Assembly (NCBI GenBank): GCA_039621445.1
Contig: CP154957.1
Coordinates: 4,024,504 to 4,088,503, forward strand
Direction of reading: 5' to 3'
Length of the DNA stretch: 64,000 nucleotides
From: Euglena gracilis
Lineage: Eukaryota; Euglenida; Euglenophyceae; Euglenales
Positions 60,759 to 64,000 of the stretch are shown here, in pieces. Each line of letters begins with the position of its first letter. The stretch's first letter is position 1. The notes below the pieces were generated by a model. That model was not told where the DNA came from and searched no databases. It saw nothing but the letters and a program-made list of their open reading frames with translations. A program made the position numbers and the translations under genes.

Positions 60759-61944
60759 CTAGTCCAAAACATCCAAAAGCCAACCCACGAAAAACAATGA
60801 AATGCCAGAAAGGTCGTGATAGAAATGGCCCAGGACATTCCTAACGGTGGGATAGGGCCGGAGCAGGCTTCTTTTCAAGACTCCCGGGGTCCCCTCCCCA
60901 CCCACCTGGCCCGGTGCAAGACCTCCCTCCCGGGGGATCCCCCAAATCGGTCCATCTGAGGGCATTTCCTAACAATGGGTTTCGGCGCGTCGCGCCGAAA
61001 CCCACACCCGGGCCACCGGTTATGTCTTCCAAGCCTTCCAAGGTAAACAGCAGCCTGGGCTGGAGCAATGCTATTTAAACTTTGAAAAGGTCAATTTCGG
61101 CGAATGTGGGTTGCGGGGGCATGGAGGCCCAGGCGCTGTGCAGGGGCGCTGAGTCCGGCGGCGGCGGTCCACAGCGGGGACAGCGGGGACGTCCACGCTG
61201 GGGCGGGGGGCCCAGCCCGCCGTGGGGCATCGCAGTGCGACGGGGGGGTCCTTAACGGGGCCTACGGGGCGCCGGGCCGAATTTTTTGCCCCCCCCCCCC
61301 AACTGGCCAACAGTGTTATTTTGGCACTTTATAGAAAATTTTGCAAAAATGCGCACGCCGATCACTCGTGTATTTGTTCGAATGACCGGTGTGCGCATTT
61401 GCGAAAATGGTCGTTGTGCGCATTTGAACCAAACACCCCTGGTTCAGTCGTTGAAATATGCTCCGCAATTTCAATTTTCCACATGAAACATGACGGCTGC
61501 CGTTTTAGTTCTTGGTGGTCAATGTGGGGTAAAATTCATGAATGAGAGCAGTGTGCAATGTGCAACGAAGAACGGTGGCTTGTAAATATACCTTTGATTT
61601 TTACATCCGTTTACGGAGGACTCGCTTTCCCAAACAATCCATGGGCGCAATTGTGCACAATGAACACCGTGACATATATTTCATGCCATGTGTAATGTTC
61701 ATTAGATATACGCTCTCTGACAGGAAAAATTTTGTCTCTGCTCTGTGCGCAAGCGTGTACGTCTGTTTTCCAACCCGCGGAGCCCATCGTTTTCATGTCA
61801 TTGGTTTGGAATTACGCAGGGAATTCATGGCGTGCAACCCCCCCCCCCTGTGAGTGTTCGACACTTTTCTTCAAAAACAATGATTTGCAAACTTTTAAAA
61901 AAATTTAAAAAAATTTCTCATCGGCATCCTTCCTGCATTTTCCC

Positions 61945-62160
61945 GTGGTGTTTTCCCGTTATTTTTTTTCCCACCACGGTGCAGTGGGCTTTGCGTCAAA
62001 ACGTAGGATGCTGCTTGTTTCCATTGTTTCCATGGACGTATACCATGTCCACCCCCAGTCTGCCGTCCGGTTTTTGGGGGACGATATGGCCACCATGGTG
62101 GCTGCTGCTGCACCAGGGGTTGATGACAGCCTGGTGGCTGTTGAAGCAGCCATCGCCTGA
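61945..62160 (+). CDS. Possible plus-strand exon or C-terminus
   Basis: The only plus-strand candidate I consider worth noting. It reads MLLVSIVSMDVYHVHPQSAV and continues to DDSLVAVEAAIA with a TGA at 62160. Composition looks protein-like, but the minus strand is open as well and no splice partners were found. Confidence 0.22.
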   Translation: MVFSRYFFSHHGAVGFASKRRMLLVSIVSMDVYHVHPQSAVRFLGDDMATMVAAAAPGVDDSLVAVEAAIA

Positions 62161-62518
62161 TGTGACTGTTGCGGGAAAACCAGAGGACGATTGGCAGGGC
62201 CTGAACCTGTCACTGGGCCAGAATTGGCCCCTGATGACAGAGGAGAGGGTGTGGCAGCTGTACACCTGAAGGATCCATTGCAGGTGGTGGTAGGGGCGGT
62301 ATATGATGTTTTGTTTGAAACAATGCTATCATGGTCGGCGTGCGCAAACCGCACGTCGTCTGTGTGCGCATCGCATGTCGACGACGTGTGTCTCTGCTCA
62401 CGTGGTCGGTTTGCACAATGCACACACCGACCACTTCTTATATCCCCGACACACTGGTATTTGGCACAAAGGATTTTTCAGTGCACTTTTGTCTGTTTTC
62501 GAGTACCCTCCCCCCCCC

Positions 62519-62580
62519 TATGTCCAACGACCGGTAACCTCTGTCCTCTGACCGGGGGGGGGGGGCGGTCGTTGGACATA
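62519..62580. repeat. Short inverted repeat TATGTCCAACGACC
   Basis: TATGTCCAACGACC at 62519-62532 and its exact complement at 62567-62580, with CTCTGACCGGGG between. Related pieces at 62597-62640, 63083-63145 and 37965-38025. Confidence 0.75.
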
Positions 62581-64000
62581 GGGTAGTGACCAAAAAGGTG
62601 TCCTCTGACCGGGGGGGTGGGTGGTCGTTGGACACGGGGTCGGGGAAAAAAAGTTTGCCGAAACCCCCCCCAAACAGGTCAAATTTTTCCTTCCGGCGCT
62701 TCGCGCCCCCATTTCCAGCCATGTCAACAAATATTTCCTCAAATAGCACCCAAAACGTACCTTCACGCCGCGGGATTTCATAAAAAAACAAAGATACCCA
62801 GTCGACAATCCCTGCATTCCATCAACCATCTTCACTCCATCATACAACCTAGCAAACACCCGAAAATGTCATGGTGGAATGTTGGGAGTGTGGTGAAGGT
62901 CCTTCAACAACCGCAAGCACTATCTCCCCGGTGGAGCGCTCGTAATGCACAAAACTCCCCACAGGGAACATTTTAATGGACGATGGGCTGCGGGGTGGAG
63001 GAGAAGGGCGGAAGAAAAGCCTTTCAGGGCTGGCAAACCGCCGGTGTTCACACACCTGCAAAAAAACATCAAACCTCCGAAAAGGTGTCCTCTGACCGGG
63101 GGGGGGTGGTCGTTGGACATAGGGGGGGTCGTTGGACATAGGGGGGGGGGTAAGACTACGTCACATGTCCCTCCAGTTTTCTCAGGGGAGCGGGGCCTGT
63201 ATATATACCGTGATATTTGATCGTGTTCCCACATGCCCTTTGCACAAATGCGCACACTGTCAGTTTGCGCATTCGCGGCACATGGAGTTTGTTTTACCGT
63301 TTCCAGCAGTGTAAATCCTGGGGTGTTTATGGCCGCTGTTCGGGGGAACCCCAGAGTGGTCAGTGTGCAAATTTGCGCACACCAACGTTTTTTCTTGCTA
63401 CAACATGGCTGAAATGTGTCACTCCGAAGAAAGTTGAGTGTTGAATGATAATATCTGGTTGTCCGGTTGCATTGTTCCGTGCTCCGGCAAACCCAAACTC
63501 ACAATACCGAGGAGGGGCTAACCAAAGAAAGTGCGGCAAGCCCCGGGAGTCAGCGCCGGTAAATCGGGGACAGGCAGGAGAGGGTCCGGTCATTTTCCCC
63601 TTTTGCGGGACTCGGTCCAGGGGTTTTCGCGTCACACCGACATCAAAATAAGCCAGGGGGGAAAACAGAGAAATTGGTCAAAGTCCTCGGAGTGACAGCG
63701 CCGAAAAAGCAAATTCGCTCGGATCCGTCACAGTTGTGCTCCACGTTAGTGCCAGTGAAGGAAAAAAATCGAAATTCTGGACATGCGGGCAAATGCGCAC
63801 ATCGACCAAAAAAAAGGTTCAAGTGCGGCATGCGCCGCCTAAGCTCTTGGCAGGTGGGGGGTGGTCCGGACCCCTTGATCCAGGAGTGGGGGTGGGGGGC
63901 ACCCCCCCCCCTCTAAACCTACACCCTCCTTCTATCGAACCCTGCCCCCCAGGGGTTCATTGGACTGGGATTTCCAGTGGAAAAAGTGGGGTCTGGTTGG

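Larger units (their letters stand above)
60759..64000. other. Right end: spacer with possible exons
   Basis: GC-rich open stretch at 61080-61290 (both strands), weak plus-strand candidate at 61945, and TATGTCCAACGACC repeats. No splice-supported gene. Confidence 0.4.

Overview
The window looks like nuclear DNA of a euglenid (Euglena-like) protist. Coding sequence is sparse and chopped into short GC-rich exons. About half of the internal introns that can be phased are ordinary GT-AG. Nine lack GT-AG borders and instead carry CAG at intron positions +4 to +6 and CTG at -8 to -6, with the two ends able to pair. As I recall the literature, this is the signature of the nonconventional introns of euglenids. 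TTAGGG-type interstitial repeats, long simple repeats and very many G/C homopolymer runs fit the same picture. The assignment rests on intron structure, not on a database match.

All supported genes read on the minus strand. From right to left: an unidentified gene (58358-60758); an F-box/TPR-repeat protein with 12 exons in consistent phase (about 54950 to 44159); an unidentified gene with one hydrophobic segment (39887-38790); a Ser/Pro-rich protein of unknown function with a clear start (24511 to 18030); and an SNF1/AMPK-like Ser/Thr kinase whose catalytic domain is complete (10994 to about 6942). Further candidate exons of the kinase gene lie at 5543, 4259, 2451 and 1798. The kinase has one apparent one-base frameshift near 7034-7037.

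Most remaining DNA is intron and intergenic sequence filled with small nonautonomous elements. At least fourteen have inverted ends and an 8-bp flanking duplication or its decayed form; a separate one has a TA duplication and long inverted ends. The families share a GGCGCC-TTC-GGCGCC hairpin and long G or C runs. Large microsatellites sit at 22809, 36640, 45775 and 52057.

The most interesting result links the two halves of the window. One nonconventional intron of the kinase (7567-7960) is a mobile element (7572-7957) flanked by a perfect 8-bp duplication, and its ends resemble those of a free-standing element at 40488-41151 that has its own perfect 8-bp duplication. The intron offsets (3 bases before CAG and 5 after CTG, total 8) equal one copy of the duplication. 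Splicing therefore removes the element plus one duplicated target and restores the original exon. The window gives direct sequence evidence that nonconventional introns arise by insertion of such elements, with older introns showing decayed duplications.
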